This document shows positions 34,275 through 43,918 of a DNA stretch of 56,530 nucleotides, piece after piece. The stretch is taken from contig NZ_JACJPO010000048.1 of assembly GCF_014696105.1 (NCBI RefSeq), forward strand, positions 1 through 56,530. The letters are read 5' to 3'. Origin of the DNA: Microcoleus sp. FACHB-1515. GTDB taxonomy: Bacteria > Cyanobacteriota > Cyanobacteriia > Elainellales > Elainellaceae. A model generated the notes under the pieces. The model did no database searches and was not told where the DNA came from. It worked only from the letters and a program-made list of their open reading frames with translations. Both the position numbers and the translations under genes were made by a program. Within the stretch, counting starts at the first letter, position 1, and each line of letters starts with the position of its first letter.

Positions 34275-35299
34275 TGCTTCACCTTCTGATGCGTCAAGTA
34301 CACAAAAAACGGCGCACCGATTAGCGGCATGACGAGGCCGACAGGAAGTTCGATCGGACGCAAAATCAATCGCGCACAGATATCCGCCACGACCAGCAAG
34401 ATCGCGCCAAACACTGCCGAATAAGGCACAATCCAGCGGTAATCCACACCGACAAAAAAGCGCACCAGATGCGGAATAATCAAGCCGACAAAGCCGATCG
34501 GTCCCGCAACGGCCACGCTTCCACCCGCCAGCAGCACGACGCTCAGGGCGCTTATGCCTTTCACCCAGCCCGTCCGCTGTCCCAAACTTCGCGCCACATC
34601 ATCCCCCAAACTCATTGCCGTAATCGGACGACCGAGTGCTAAAGCCAAAGCCAGCCCGATCGCCAAAAACGGCAACGCCTGCCACAGCAAATCCAGATCC
34701 CGCCCCGCTACCGATCCGGCTAGCCAAAAGCGAATTTCTTCTAAGGTGCGCTGACTGACAATCAAAATTCCCGCTGTCAAAGAGGCGATCAAAGCGGTGA
34801 GGGCGGCTCCGGCGATCGTCAGATTCAACGGCGTCAAACCGCCACGACCGAGCGATCCAATTCCGTAGACGGCGATCGCCACAATGCCCGCGCCCAAAAA
34901 CGCCACGCCCATCTGAGTGCGAATCGACTCGCTGCCAAATAAGAAAACGGCGACAACAACCGCAAAGGCGGCTCCGGCATCGACGCCCAGAATATCCGGC
35001 GCAGCAAGCGGATTGCGCGTCAAGCCCTGCATTAAAGCTCCGGCGACCGAGAGCGCTCCGCCGACTGCAATGGCGATGAGCGATCGCGGCAGTCGCACTG
35101 TGCGAATAATCAAATGCTCAGTCGAGCCATCAAACGCGAACAAGGCAGAAATCACGGTGGCAGGGGGGATATCTGCCGCGCCCAAGGTGAGACTCAGAAC
35201 CAAGCAGCCAAACAGAATCACAGCACCCACACCCAAACCAAGCAGGAGAATAGGCGGCGATCGCCTGACAGGGGTTGAACGAAGGGTAGATGAAGTCAT
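34271..35299 (-). CDS. Iron-siderophore ABC importer permease (FecCD family), first subunit
   Basis: About 342 residues from the ATG at 35299, which gives a standard FecC length; a start 54 bases upstream adds a non-hydrophobic leader and is less likely. Motifs: [40 protein letters not shown] and GPIGFVGLIIPHLVRFFVGV. First gene of the operon. A TTGAGAAAATTTC segment lies about 42 bases upstream. Confidence 0.92.
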   Translation of the reverse strand: MTSSTLRSTPVRRSPPILLLGLGVGAVILFGCLVLSLTLGAADIPPATVISALFAFDGSTEHLIIRTVRLPRSLIAIAVGGALSVAGALMQGLTRNPLAAPDILGVDAGAAFAVVVAVFLFGSESIRTQMGVAFLGAGIVAIAVYGIGSLGRGGLTPLNLTIAGAALTALIASLTAGILIVSQRTLEEIRFWLAGSVAGRDLDLLWQALPFLAIGLALALALGRPITAMSLGDDVARSLGQRTGWVKGISALSVVLLAGGSVAVAGPIGFVGLIIPHLVRFFVGVDYRWIVPYSAVFGAILLVVADICARLILRPIELPVGLVMPLIGAPFFVYLTHQKVKQ

Positions 35300-35340
35300 A
35301 GAAGCCGAAAACGCGATCGAGCTTGATCGCGCAAATTTAG

Positions 35341-35353
35341 GAAATTTTCTCAA
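35341..35353 (-). promoter_or_regulatory. Candidate Fur-like half site before the FecCDE operon
   Basis: TTGAGAAAATTTC in the direction of the permease genes, carrying the same TGAGAA half seen at the AraC genes, 42 bases before the preferred ATG. The right half is poor. Iron regulation is expected for such an operon; the site itself is tentative. Confidence 0.3.
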
Positions 35354-35391
35354 TAGGAGAGTATGATTGATTGCTGCCGACTGTCAAGCAG

Positions 35392-35713
35392 ATGAGTCAA
35401 GCGAAAGCTGTCTTTCCAGTAAAATTACGCGATCGTCTACTTCAAGAAATTCTCAAAATCTTTTCCAAGGCGCTCAGTGACTACTGGGGAGGGCGCAAGC
35501 AACTGGCGATCGCAGGCTACGGACTCTCTGCCCTCATCACACCGCTATTTGCCATTGCCAGCAGCCCAACTTCGATCTTGGTAGCGCGGTTTGGCGATCG
35601 CTTTGGCAAAGGCATTCATTCGCGCTGCCCCGCGCAACGCCTTGGTTGCAGACACGACTCCTGCTGAATCACGCAAAGCAGCCTTTGAGCTGCTGAGCAT
35701 TTTGCTGACTTGA
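35392..35713 (+). pseudogene. MFS transporter fragment with frameshift
   Basis: From the ATG at 35392 the frame reads RLLQEILKIFSKALSDYWGG, RKQLAIAGYGLSALITPLFA and ARFGDRFGKGI, which is the motif-A region of an MFS transporter. It then shifts: the tetramer ATTC is duplicated (ATTCATTC at 35614-35621), and the other frame continues RAAPRNALVADTTPAESRKA to a TGA at 35711. Removing four bases restores GKGIRAAPRNALVADTTP, typical of the family. Both ends of a normal 400-residue protein are missing. It is not functional. Confidence 0.8.
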
Positions 35714-35771
35714 TTTGTGCTGCTTTTACAAAAAGCGATCGCCAAACCGCGATAATCTTTGCCTTTTATCT

Positions 35772-35803
35772 AAACTGAACACTGCAAGCTTAGTGTTCAG
35801 TTT
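35772..35803 (+). terminator. Strong hairpin upstream of the two-component genes
   Basis: AAACTGAACACT, 8-base loop, AGTGTTCAGTTT: twelve perfectly paired bases, followed on the plus strand by GGTTGAAATTTTTC. It could terminate transcription from the decayed MFS gene, or act as an operator for the histidine kinase promoter, whose likely -10 lies just downstream. The palindrome is certain, the function is not. Confidence 0.55.
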
Positions 35804-35865
35804 GGTTGAAATTTTTCTCACCTTTTATGCTACTTATGATGGGCTGATTTTCGATAAAGTAAAGG

Positions 35866-37344
35866 ATGATAAATCGAACTGCAAAAGTTGGCATGATATT
35901 TCACAGTATTTCTTCTCGAAGTGCAAGCTGGCAACGTATGATTTGGAGTGCAAGAACTCGTATTTTGCTAGGATTAGCAGTTCTCATTACCCTGTCGATC
36001 GTTCTCTCTATCGCGCTGATTCGGCAAATTCTTTTTACTCAGCTTCAGCAACGAGTACAGCAATCCTTACAGCAGGAAGTTGAGGAAATGCAGCGACTAG
36101 AGCGCGGGGTCAATCCGGCAACAGGACAACCCTTTAATCAAGATTCTTCCTCAATTTTTAAGGTGTTTTTGTCTCGCAATATTCCAGTTGATCATGAGAG
36201 TTTTATCACCCTGATTAACGGAGAAATTTATAAAACGAGTCCAAATCCCCTTCCTCCAAATATAAACTTAAATCAACAGTGGTTGAATGCTTTTACCCAA
36301 TTCGATCGCCCTGCTCAGGGACAGCATCAAACCGCCACCGCAACCTTTCGCTACATCGCCTATCCGCTTCAAAATGATGGTAATCAGCGAGGCGTATTTG
36401 TGGTGATCCATTCTCTTAGCGGCGAACAGCAAGAGATTGATCGGGCGGTTTGGGTTGCTGCGTATGTATTTGTGGCAGTGATGCTGGTTGCTCTCTTTTT
36501 GGCCTGGTGCATTATTGGACAAGTTCTATTTCCGTTGCGAACGCTAACAGAAACGGCTCGATCGGTGCGGGGCATGGAAACGATCGCAAAACCGTTGGCT
36601 GTGCAGGGTGCAAAGGAAATCGCCGAACTTACTATGACTTTTAATGAAATGCTCGATCGACTTCAGGCTTCTTTTGCCAGCCAGCGTGAATTTATTAATG
36701 ATGCTAGCCATGAATTTCAAACGCCGATTACCGTCATTCGCGGACATTTGGAAATCTTGAGCCAAACTTTGGGCGATCGCCAGGAAAAAAGTCATTTGGG
36801 AGCGATCGATCTGATGATTGATGAGCTAAATCGGATGAGCCGACTGGTAGATGATTTGCTGCTGTTGGCAAAGGCAGAACGTCCCGATTTTTTAGACCTA
36901 GATATACTGGCTGTGGATCAGTTAACGGAAGAAATTTTTGCCAAATCAACCGCTTTGGCTCCTCGACAGTGGCAGCTTATTTCAAAAGCATCGGTTCGCG
37001 TTGTAGGCGATCGTCAGCGGTTGACGCAACTGATGATGAATCTGGTGCAAAATGCCATCGAGCATACGATCGAAACAGATACCATCGAAATTGGTAGCCG
37101 TCTCGTCGCAGATTCCGTTCATTTCTGGGTGAGAGATACGGGAACTGGGATTTTACTGCAAGATCAAGCTCGCATTCTCCAGCGTTTTGCGCGGGGGCAG
37201 GGTCGCCGCAGAAGCAAAGGAGCAGGGTTGGGATTGGCGATCGTCAAAGCGATCGCAGAGGCGCATGGCGGAGAACTGCTGTTGCAAAGTCAGCCCGGAA
37301 AGGGGTCTCAATTTACTGCCATTATTCCGGTTGATGCTTTTTGA
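35866..37344 (+). CDS. Membrane sensor histidine kinase
   Basis: 492 residues: helix 1 about 32-57, an extracytoplasmic sensor of about 140 residues, helix 2 about 196-220, HAMP about 220-272, then H-box with the phospho-acceptor His at about 282 (DASHEFQTPITVIRGHLEIL), N-box LMMNLVQNAIEHTI, G1 VRDTGTGI and G2 KGAGLGLAIVKAIAEAHGGE. Signal unknown. The response regulator gene follows 45 bases later, so they form one two-component system, with the kinase gene first. Confidence 0.92.
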   Translation: MINRTAKVGMIFHSISSRSASWQRMIWSARTRILLGLAVLITLSIVLSIALIRQILFTQLQQRVQQSLQQEVEEMQRLERGVNPATGQPFNQDSSSIFKVFLSRNIPVDHESFITLINGEIYKTSPNPLPPNINLNQQWLNAFTQFDRPAQGQHQTATATFRYIAYPLQNDGNQRGVFVVIHSLSGEQQEIDRAVWVAAYVFVAVMLVALFLAWCIIGQVLFPLRTLTETARSVRGMETIAKPLAVQGAKEIAELTMTFNEMLDRLQASFASQREFINDASHEFQTPITVIRGHLEILSQTLGDRQEKSHLGAIDLMIDELNRMSRLVDDLLLLAKAERPDFLDLDILAVDQLTEEIFAKSTALAPRQWQLISKASVRVVGDRQRLTQLMMNLVQNAIEHTIETDTIEIGSRLVADSVHFWVRDTGTGILLQDQARILQRFARGQGRRRSKGAGLGLAIVKAIAEAHGGELLLQSQPGKGSQFTAIIPVDAF

Positions 37345-37389
37345 GTCAGTCTTTCCACCTCTTAATTAATGTTAGTTTAACTAAATTTT

Positions 37390-38079
37390 ATGGAAAACGA
37401 TCGCAGCATGAATCGAATTTTAATTGCTGAAGATGAGCCTCGAATTGCGGCATTTTTGCAAGAAGGATTAGAACGAAAAGGCTTTGTTACAAAAGTAGTG
37501 GAGGATGGCGATGCTGCAATTACCTGGGGCAAAACGGAAGAGTTCGACGTACTCATTCTTGATCTAGGACTGCCTGGAAAAAATGGAATTGCCGTTATTG
37601 AAGCGTTGCGCCAGCGAGGTGAACAGCTTCCAATTATTGTTCTCACCGTGTTCCAAGATGTACGAGACAAAGTACGTGCATTGGAAGCAGGAGCAAATGA
37701 CTATGTGACAAAACCCTTTTCGCTAGCTGAACTGATTGCGCGAATTCGAGTCCAGATTCGCCAGCAGCGATCGCCTACTCTCCCAGAAGAAATAGTGCTA
37801 AAGGTGGGCAGTTTGACGATCGATTTGCGGCGGCGACGAGTTGAAGTGAAAGGGCGATCGATTGAGCTTTCAACCCGCGAATTTGTTTTATTAGAAATGC
37901 TTGCTCGTCAGCCCGGACAGACCTGTAGCCGTGAAGATTTGCTCAAGCAGGTCTGGGGATACGATTATGATCCCAATACTAATATTGTTGAGGTTTATAT
38001 TGGCTACTTGCGAAAAAAATTAGGGCATGGTTCGATCGAAACCGTGCGTGGAATCGGCTATCGGCTCGCATACAAGTAA
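37390..38079 (+). CDS. OmpR-family response regulator
   Basis: 229 residues: receiver domain with ILIAEDEPRIAAFLQ, phospho-acceptor Asp at about 58 in DVLILDLGLPGKNG, and the TKPFSLAELIARI lysine motif; then an OmpR/PhoB winged helix (LSTREFVLLEMLARQPGQTC; VEVYIGYLRKKLG; ETVRGIGYRL). A second in-frame ATG lies 6 codons in. Partner of the kinase upstream. Targets are not evident from the sequence. Confidence 0.93.
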   Translation: MENDRSMNRILIAEDEPRIAAFLQEGLERKGFVTKVVEDGDAAITWGKTEEFDVLILDLGLPGKNGIAVIEALRQRGEQLPIIVLTVFQDVRDKVRALEAGANDYVTKPFSLAELIARIRVQIRQQRSPTLPEEIVLKVGSLTIDLRRRRVEVKGRSIELSTREFVLLEMLARQPGQTCSREDLLKQVWGYDYDPNTNIVEVYIGYLRKKLGHGSIETVRGIGYRLAYK

Positions 38080-38123
38080 GTGATTTAATTTGGCATCTTT
38101 CGATCGGTAGTTTCGGTAGAGAA

Positions 38124-38157
38124 ACTTCTTCTCTCAACCGGAGAGATGAGAGTTTTC
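38124..38157 (+). terminator. Probable terminator after the two-component genes
   Basis: CTTCTCTC-AACCG-GAGAGATGAGAG forms a stem with one mismatch, followed by TTTTCTTACC. It separates the two-component pair from the glycan operon. Confidence 0.45.
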
Positions 38158-38241
38158 TTACCTTCTGCTCACACTCGATTCGAGCGAAGCTAAGATTCCA
38201 GCAAGAAACAATAGCGATTGCCTGGAAGGGAGAAGGTAAAG

Positions 38242-39456
38242 GTGCTGAACAATTCTTCTCATAGGTGGCGAGTTGCGCTCTACTCTCATGACACAATGGG
38301 ACTAGGACACAAACGCCGTAACCTACTGATTGCTCAAACTTTGGTAGATTCTGGCTTACCTGTTGATGTTTTGCTGATTAGTGGAATGCAGGATGCAAGT
38401 CGCTGTCCTGCGATCGCTGGCGTTGATTATTTAACGCTGCCTGCGCTGCATAAAGATACAGACGGACAATATCAGGCGCGACGGCTCGATCTGTCGCTTC
38501 AGGAGATTATTTCACTGCGATCGCAACTGCTCCGAACGGCTTTAGCCAGCTTTAAGCCGGACGTGTTCATTGTTGATAATGTGCCCAGAGGTGCAGTCAA
38601 AGAGCTTGATTTGTCTCTCAAGTATTTGCACAAACACACTCAAACGCGCTGCATTCTTGGCCTGCGCGACATTTTAGATGAGCCTGCGGTTGTGCAGCGA
38701 GACTGGAATCGGGCGGCGAATGAAGACGCTATTCGTCGTTACTATCATGAGGTTTGGGTGTACGGCGATCGAGCCGTTTATGATGCCGCGCAGGAATATC
38801 AATTCTCCAGCGATATCGTCGCCAAATTTCGCTATTTGGGCTATCTCGATCAGCGATCGCGCCTCAAATTTGTTGACAAAGAAAGCGTTCAAGCCGTTGT
38901 TGATCTTCAACTTCCGCAGGAGCAGCTTGCCGTCTGCTTCGTCGGCGGTGGACAAGATGGCGCTAATCTCGCTACGGCGTTTGCTCAAGCTACCTTACCG
39001 CCTGAAGCCAGCGGCGTAATCGTAACAGGGCCATTTATGCCGCTGTCGGTGCGTCAGGAACTCCAGGCTTACGCCAACCAGTCCGATCGCTTAAAGGTGC
39101 TGGACTATTTGCCGGAACCGACTTTGCTGCTCGCTCAGGCGGATTGGGTTGTGAGCATGGGCGGATACAATACCACCTGCGAAATTCTTTCGTTTGAGAA
39201 GCGATCGCTGGTTGTGCCTCGCGTGAAGCCACGTCAGGAACAGATCATTCGCGCCGAGCGATTGCAGCAAATGAACATTGTTGATCTGCTACATCCTGAC
39301 CAGATTCATCCTGCTGCTTTGACAGGATGGATGGCGCAGTCCAAATCGGCTCCTCGTGTGCGCGATCGCCTCGATTTGAATGGACTTACGCGCATCGCGG
39401 AGCGCATCGAAAAGGTGCTGACGACGCCCGCTTATTGCAGCCGCTACGCCTCATAA
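38242..39456 (+). CDS. Glycosyltransferase, MurG-like (GT-B, Glyco_tran_28 C-terminal)
   Basis: About 404 residues from the GTG at 38242, which has GGAGAAGG at a good distance; a TTG 24 bases earlier lies in the ribosome site. GT-B fold: SHDTMGLGHKRRNLLIAQTL near the N-terminus resembles the MurG GxxGH motif, and the C-terminal half has PEPTLLLAQADWVVSMGGYN, TTCEILSFEKRSLVVPRVK, the nucleotide-sugar site. Looks like the predicted glycosyltransferases of COG4671. First gene of a five-gene glycan cluster (12-base gap to the next). Confidence 0.85.
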   Translation: MLNNSSHRWRVALYSHDTMGLGHKRRNLLIAQTLVDSGLPVDVLLISGMQDASRCPAIAGVDYLTLPALHKDTDGQYQARRLDLSLQEIISLRSQLLRTALASFKPDVFIVDNVPRGAVKELDLSLKYLHKHTQTRCILGLRDILDEPAVVQRDWNRAANEDAIRRYYHEVWVYGDRAVYDAAQEYQFSSDIVAKFRYLGYLDQRSRLKFVDKESVQAVVDLQLPQEQLAVCFVGGGQDGANLATAFAQATLPPEASGVIVTGPFMPLSVRQELQAYANQSDRLKVLDYLPEPTLLLAQADWVVSMGGYNTTCEILSFEKRSLVVPRVKPRQEQIIRAERLQQMNIVDLLHPDQIHPAALTGWMAQSKSAPRVRDRLDLNGLTRIAERIEKVLTTPAYCSRYAS

Positions 39457-39468
39457 AAGGAGCCTAAA

Positions 39469-40743
39469 ATGTTGCAGCAGTCGATGCGGGTTGCCTATGT
39501 CCTAAAGCGCTATCCCCGCTATTCAGAAACCTTTATTGTCAATGAAATTTTGGCTCACGAAGCCGCAGGATTAGAAATCGAAATTTTTGCGCTGCGTCCG
39601 CCTTGTGATACTCATTTTCAAAACATTATTTCTCAGGTACGTGCGCCCGTCACCTACATTCAGCAGCCTGATCAGGGACGCAATAGTGCATCGCTCACCA
39701 GTCCTACGCCAACTGCGGCCAGCTACTTTTGGGCAGAGCTACAGGAAGCCAGTCAGGTGATTCCGGGATTTTGGAGCAAGCTGGCAGTTGCTCAAGGAGA
39801 ACTAGACGGTACGGTTTATCAAGCTGCCTGGTTAGCCCGCGAAGTTCAACTCAGGCGCATCGATCACATTCATGCTCACTTTGGCTCGATCGCCACAAGT
39901 GTCGCCCGCCTTGCCTCGCACTTCACCGGAGTTCCCTACAGCTTCACCGCCCACGCCAAAGATATTTTTCACGAAAGCGTTCAACCCCAAGAGATGCAGC
40001 GCAAGCTTGCAGATGCGGCTTTTGTGGTGACGGTGAGCGATTACAACCTGCGCTATTTGCAGCAAACCTACAAAGCCGATCGCGTCCAGCGCATCTACAA
40101 CGGACTCGATCTCAGCCAGCTTACCTATCGATCGCCTCACAATCATCCGCTGCGAATCATCTCAGTCAGTCGCTTGGTCGAGAAGAAAGGGCTGTCTGAC
40201 CTGATTGATGCCTGTGCGATTCTTCAGCAGCAGGGCTGGGAGTTTTGCTGTCAGCTTGTGGGAACGGGGCCGCTGGAAGCATCTCTTCGCCAGCAGATCG
40301 ATCGACTGGGCTTACAGTCTGTGGTTGAAATCGTTGGCCCCCGTCCTCAAAATGAAGTGTTTGAGCTTGTTCAGCAGGCGACGATTTTTGCTGCGCCCTG
40401 TGTGATTGGCTCGGACGGCAACCGCGATGGACTGCCGACCGTACTGCTCGAAGCAATGGCATTGGGAACTCCCTGCATCGCGACGGATGTGACGGGAATT
40501 CCAGAACTGGTACGGCATGAGCAAACCGGATTGATTGTGCCTCAACACGATCCCCAGCAGCTTGCGATCGCCCTGCAACGCCTGTTCAGCGATGACGCTC
40601 TGCGCGTCACGCTCTCTAAACAGGCGCGAGGTTTAATCGAAGCCGAGTTTGACATCCACCGCAATGCGGCGGTGCTGCGATCGCGGTTTCAGCCTGCCGA
40701 TCCGACACTTCATCAGAAGGCTTTGCAGGAGGTGGGCGGATGA
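39469..40743 (+). CDS. Glycosyltransferase family 4 protein
   Basis: 424 residues, GT-B, GT4. N-terminal KRYPRYSETFIVNEILAHEA is the WcaL/colanic-acid-type motif; HIHAHFGSIATSVARLASHF and PYSFTAHAKDIFHE follow; the donor site has SVSRLVEKKGLSDLIDACAI and DGLPTVLLEAMALGTPCIAT with the E-x7-E motif. Ends with an ATGA overlap to the next gene. Cytoplasmic, probably adding a sugar to a lipid-linked or peptide acceptor; exact linkage unknown. Confidence 0.9.
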   Translation: MLQQSMRVAYVLKRYPRYSETFIVNEILAHEAAGLEIEIFALRPPCDTHFQNIISQVRAPVTYIQQPDQGRNSASLTSPTPTAASYFWAELQEASQVIPGFWSKLAVAQGELDGTVYQAAWLAREVQLRRIDHIHAHFGSIATSVARLASHFTGVPYSFTAHAKDIFHESVQPQEMQRKLADAAFVVTVSDYNLRYLQQTYKADRVQRIYNGLDLSQLTYRSPHNHPLRIISVSRLVEKKGLSDLIDACAILQQQGWEFCCQLVGTGPLEASLRQQIDRLGLQSVVEIVGPRPQNEVFELVQQATIFAAPCVIGSDGNRDGLPTVLLEAMALGTPCIATDVTGIPELVRHEQTGLIVPQHDPQQLAIALQRLFSDDALRVTLSKQARGLIEAEFDIHRNAAVLRSRFQPADPTLHQKALQEVGG

Positions 40744-41906
40744 GAATTGCTTACGTCTGCGCCGATCCGGGCGTTCCCGTCTTTGGACAAAAAGGCTGCT
40801 CAATTCACGTGCAGGAAATCATCCGGGCACTGCAACAGCAAGGAGCCGAGGTGGAACTGTTTGCGAGCCGTTGGGGTGGAGAACCATCGGCAGATTTAGC
40901 AGCGGTTAAACTGCATCATCTGCCGCAAATTCCCAAAGGCGATCGCGCCCTGCGAGAACAAATCGCGCTGTCTGCCAATGCGGAGTTACGGCTTCAGCTT
41001 GAAAGGGCAGGCGCATTTGACTTGATCTATGAGCGCTATTCGCTGTGGAGCTTTGGCGCGATCGAACACGCTCGATCGATTGGCGTTCCCGCCCTGCTGG
41101 AGGTGAATGCACCGCTGATTGAAGAACAGGCTAAGCACCGAGGACTGATCGATCGCTCGGCAGCAGAACAAATCGCGGAACGAGTCTTTCAGGCGGCGAC
41201 GCATCTGATCGCCGTTTCAGCCGAAGTCAAAACCTATCTGGAAGGCTATGTGAGAAGCGATCGATCAATTCACGTCATTCCCAACGGCGTCAATCTCGAT
41301 CGCTTTCCGGCCAAGCTTGAACCTGCTTTTCCAACCGATGCCTTCACGATCGGCTTTGTCGGAACGCTCAAGCCTTGGCACGGACTGCCCGTTTTGATCG
41401 AAGCGTTCGATCGACTACACCAGCGTCATCCCAAAACGCAACTGCTAATCGTGGGGGATGGGCCTGAGCGGGAAAATTTAGAAATGGATGTAGCTCAGCG
41501 CGGCTTAGCTGCTGTTGTTCACTTCACTGGAGCGATCGCGCCCGATCGAATTCCAGGCTGGCTCGCCTCAATGCAGGTGGCCGTTGCACCTTATCCGGCT
41601 CAGTCCGATTTTTACTTTTCACCGCTGAAAGTGTACGAATACATGGCCGCCGGACTCCCGACTGTGGCAAGCCGCATCGGGCAGCTAGCCGATCTCATTG
41701 AAGATCAAGTGACAGGCTTACTTTGCACGGCGGGCGATCCGATCGATCTCGCCACTGCCCTCGAACAAGTCTTGCGATCGCCAGATCACAATCGATCGAT
41801 GGGACAAGCTGCCCGACAGAAAGTGATGCAGCATAGCTGGAATGCGATCGCGCAAAAACTGCTGCAACTGGCGTTTTCTCCCGCGATCGCAGGAGGACAG
41901 CGATGA
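40740..41906 (+). CDS. Glycosyltransferase family 4 protein
   Basis: 388 residues, GT4: YVCADPGVPVFGQKGCSIHV at the N-terminus, IYERYSLWSFGAIEHARS, VIPNGVNLDRFPAK, TIGFVGTLKPWHGLPVLIEA and the donor motif SPLKVYEYMAAGLPTVASRI. Overlaps both neighbours by 4 bases, so translation is coupled. Works with the other two glycosyltransferases on one glycan. Confidence 0.9.
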   Translation: MRIAYVCADPGVPVFGQKGCSIHVQEIIRALQQQGAEVELFASRWGGEPSADLAAVKLHHLPQIPKGDRALREQIALSANAELRLQLERAGAFDLIYERYSLWSFGAIEHARSIGVPALLEVNAPLIEEQAKHRGLIDRSAAEQIAERVFQAATHLIAVSAEVKTYLEGYVRSDRSIHVIPNGVNLDRFPAKLEPAFPTDAFTIGFVGTLKPWHGLPVLIEAFDRLHQRHPKTQLLIVGDGPERENLEMDVAQRGLAAVVHFTGAIAPDRIPGWLASMQVAVAPYPAQSDFYFSPLKVYEYMAAGLPTVASRIGQLADLIEDQVTGLLCTAGDPIDLATALEQVLRSPDHNRSMGQAARQKVMQHSWNAIAQKLLQLAFSPAIAGGQR

Positions 41907-43729
41907 AGCGTCGTTCTTCCCTGTCGAAGCTTTGGCGGCTGCTGCGCCGTTTTTCTCCGTACATTCGGCAGCAGCAGACTTTGCTGATTTTGTCTGGTCT
42001 TGCCCTGCTTGCGAATGTCGCCCTGCAACTATTAGAACCTTGGCCGCTGAAGTTTGTCTTTGACTATGTTTTGATTCCCTCGGCCAATCAAAAGCTGGCG
42101 GCAATTCCGCTAATCAATCAGCTTGATCCCAGCAAACTTTTAGCGCTAGCTGCGATCGCCGTCATTGCGATCACTGCGCTGCGGGCACTGGCCGCTTATT
42201 GGAGTACGTTCGGACTGGCGATCGTCAGCAGTCGCGTCATGGCGCAGGTGCGAAATCAGCTTTATCACCACTTGCAGCATTTATCGATCGCCTACCACAC
42301 CAAAGCCAGAAGCGGCGATCTCGTCGTTCGCGTCAGCAGCGATGCCAGCCGTTTGCAGGAGATTTTGCTGACTGCGCTTGTGCCGCTCGTTGTCAGCATC
42401 TTCACGCTGTTCGGGATGGTGGGCGTGATGCTGTGGATGCACCGCGATTTATCTTTGCTTGCCCTCCTCACCTTTCCTTTGTTTGCGATCGCCACCCAGC
42501 ATCTCAGTCAGCGGATTCGCAAAGCTTCGGTCGCCCAGCGGCAGGAAGAAGGAGCCGTTGCCGCCACTGTTGCCGAGTCGATGAGCGCGATCAAGCTGGT
42601 GCAGGCGCTTTCGCTCGAAGATGCGTTTGAGAACGTTTTCTTTCGCGAGAACGAAAGAAGTTTGCGCGAAAGCGTGAAAACTCAGCGCTTAGCCGCCAGT
42701 TTAGAGCGCAGTGTGGACGTGATTATTGCACTGGGAACGGCGATCGTCCTCTGGAAAGGGGCGCGTTTGGTTTTGCGCGATGCCCTGACGCCCGGTGATG
42801 TCCTCGTCTTCCTCACCTATCTCAAGAATGCGTTTAAGCCCGTCCAAAACTTTGCCAAGTACACCGGACGCATCGCAAAAGCTGCCGCATCAGGCGATCG
42901 CATCCTCGATATTCTCGATGAAGTTCCAGATGTAACCAATCTCCCAAGCGCAACGGCGGCTCCAGCATTTCGAGGAGCAGTGCGCTTCGATCGCGTCAGT
43001 TTCGGCTACGAGCCAGGACAAGAATTGCTCAAGCAAATCAGCTTCACCGTAGACCCAGGACAGCGAGTGGCGATCGTCGGCACGTCCGGCAGCGGCAAAT
43101 CCACCTTGATGAGCTTACTGCTGCGGCTTTACGATCCCACGCAGGGACGCATTCTGATTGACGGACAGGATATCCGCGATTACACCCTCGAAACCTTTCG
43201 CCCGCAAATCAGCGTCGTCCTGCAAGATAGCCTCATGTTTGCCGCAACCGTCCGGGGAAACATCGCCTACGGCGTTCCCAACGCCACCCGCGCAGAAATC
43301 GAAGCTGCCGTGCGCTTAGCAAACGCGCAATCCTTCATCGAAGCACTTCCCCAAGGCTATGACACGATCTTGGGCGAACGAGGCGCAACGCTCTCCGGCG
43401 GACAACGGCAACGACTGGCGATCGCTCGTGCGGCCATTCGCGAAGCACCAATTTTGATTCTGGATGAACCCACAACCGGACTCGATCAGGCAAACGAACA
43501 GGCGATCGCGGCTGCCCTCGATCAGCTTGCCGAAAATCGCACCACCTTCTTAATTACCCACAACCTTCATCTGGCAACGCGATCGGATTTGATTCTTTAC
43601 CTCGAAAATGGACGAATTTTAGAACAAGGAACGCACAAAGAACTGCTACGGCTTCAAGGCCAATATGCCGCACTCTATCAGATGCAAGCGGCCATGCAGG
43701 AGCAATCCGCACCCAAGTTAATGTCCTAA
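41903..43729 (+). CDS. ABC exporter, MsbA-like, of the glycan operon
   Basis: 608 residues: six-helix exporter domain (about 25-320) and ATPase domain with [31 protein letters not shown] and LITHNLHLA. All catalytic motifs are intact. The ATG overlaps the glycosyltransferase stop by 4 bases. Likely flips or exports the glycan or glycolipid made by the operon; substrate is inferred from neighbours only. Confidence 0.92.
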   Translation: MKRRSSLSKLWRLLRRFSPYIRQQQTLLILSGLALLANVALQLLEPWPLKFVFDYVLIPSANQKLAAIPLINQLDPSKLLALAAIAVIAITALRALAAYWSTFGLAIVSSRVMAQVRNQLYHHLQHLSIAYHTKARSGDLVVRVSSDASRLQEILLTALVPLVVSIFTLFGMVGVMLWMHRDLSLLALLTFPLFAIATQHLSQRIRKASVAQRQEEGAVAATVAESMSAIKLVQALSLEDAFENVFFRENERSLRESVKTQRLAASLERSVDVIIALGTAIVLWKGARLVLRDALTPGDVLVFLTYLKNAFKPVQNFAKYTGRIAKAAASGDRILDILDEVPDVTNLPSATAAPAFRGAVRFDRVSFGYEPGQELLKQISFTVDPGQRVAIVGTSGSGKSTLMSLLLRLYDPTQGRILIDGQDIRDYTLETFRPQISVVLQDSLMFAATVRGNIAYGVPNATRAEIEAAVRLANAQSFIEALPQGYDTILGERGATLSGGQRQRLAIARAAIREAPILILDEPTTGLDQANEQAIAAALDQLAENRTTFLITHNLHLATRSDLILYLENGRILEQGTHKELLRLQGQYAALYQMQAAMQEQSAPKLMS

Positions 43730-43918
43730 CTCAGCACCTCAACTCCTCAGGACTGACGCACTGTCCACTAGGAAATCAATTCCCAGAGCTTCATCGTTGA
43801 AGTCCCAAAACGGACGATCGATCGCGAGGATCAACCCATTTCAATAGGTTTTCGCTTTCAGCCGGAAATTGATTTCACGGCCTCTGTCCTACTCCTTCAT
43901 CCGATTAAACAAGCACCC

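Noticed and set aside
43770-43918. N-terminal extension of the APH-like protein
   Set aside because: The frame is open, but it has no ATG, GTG or TTG and no family similarity; kept the TTG at 43919.
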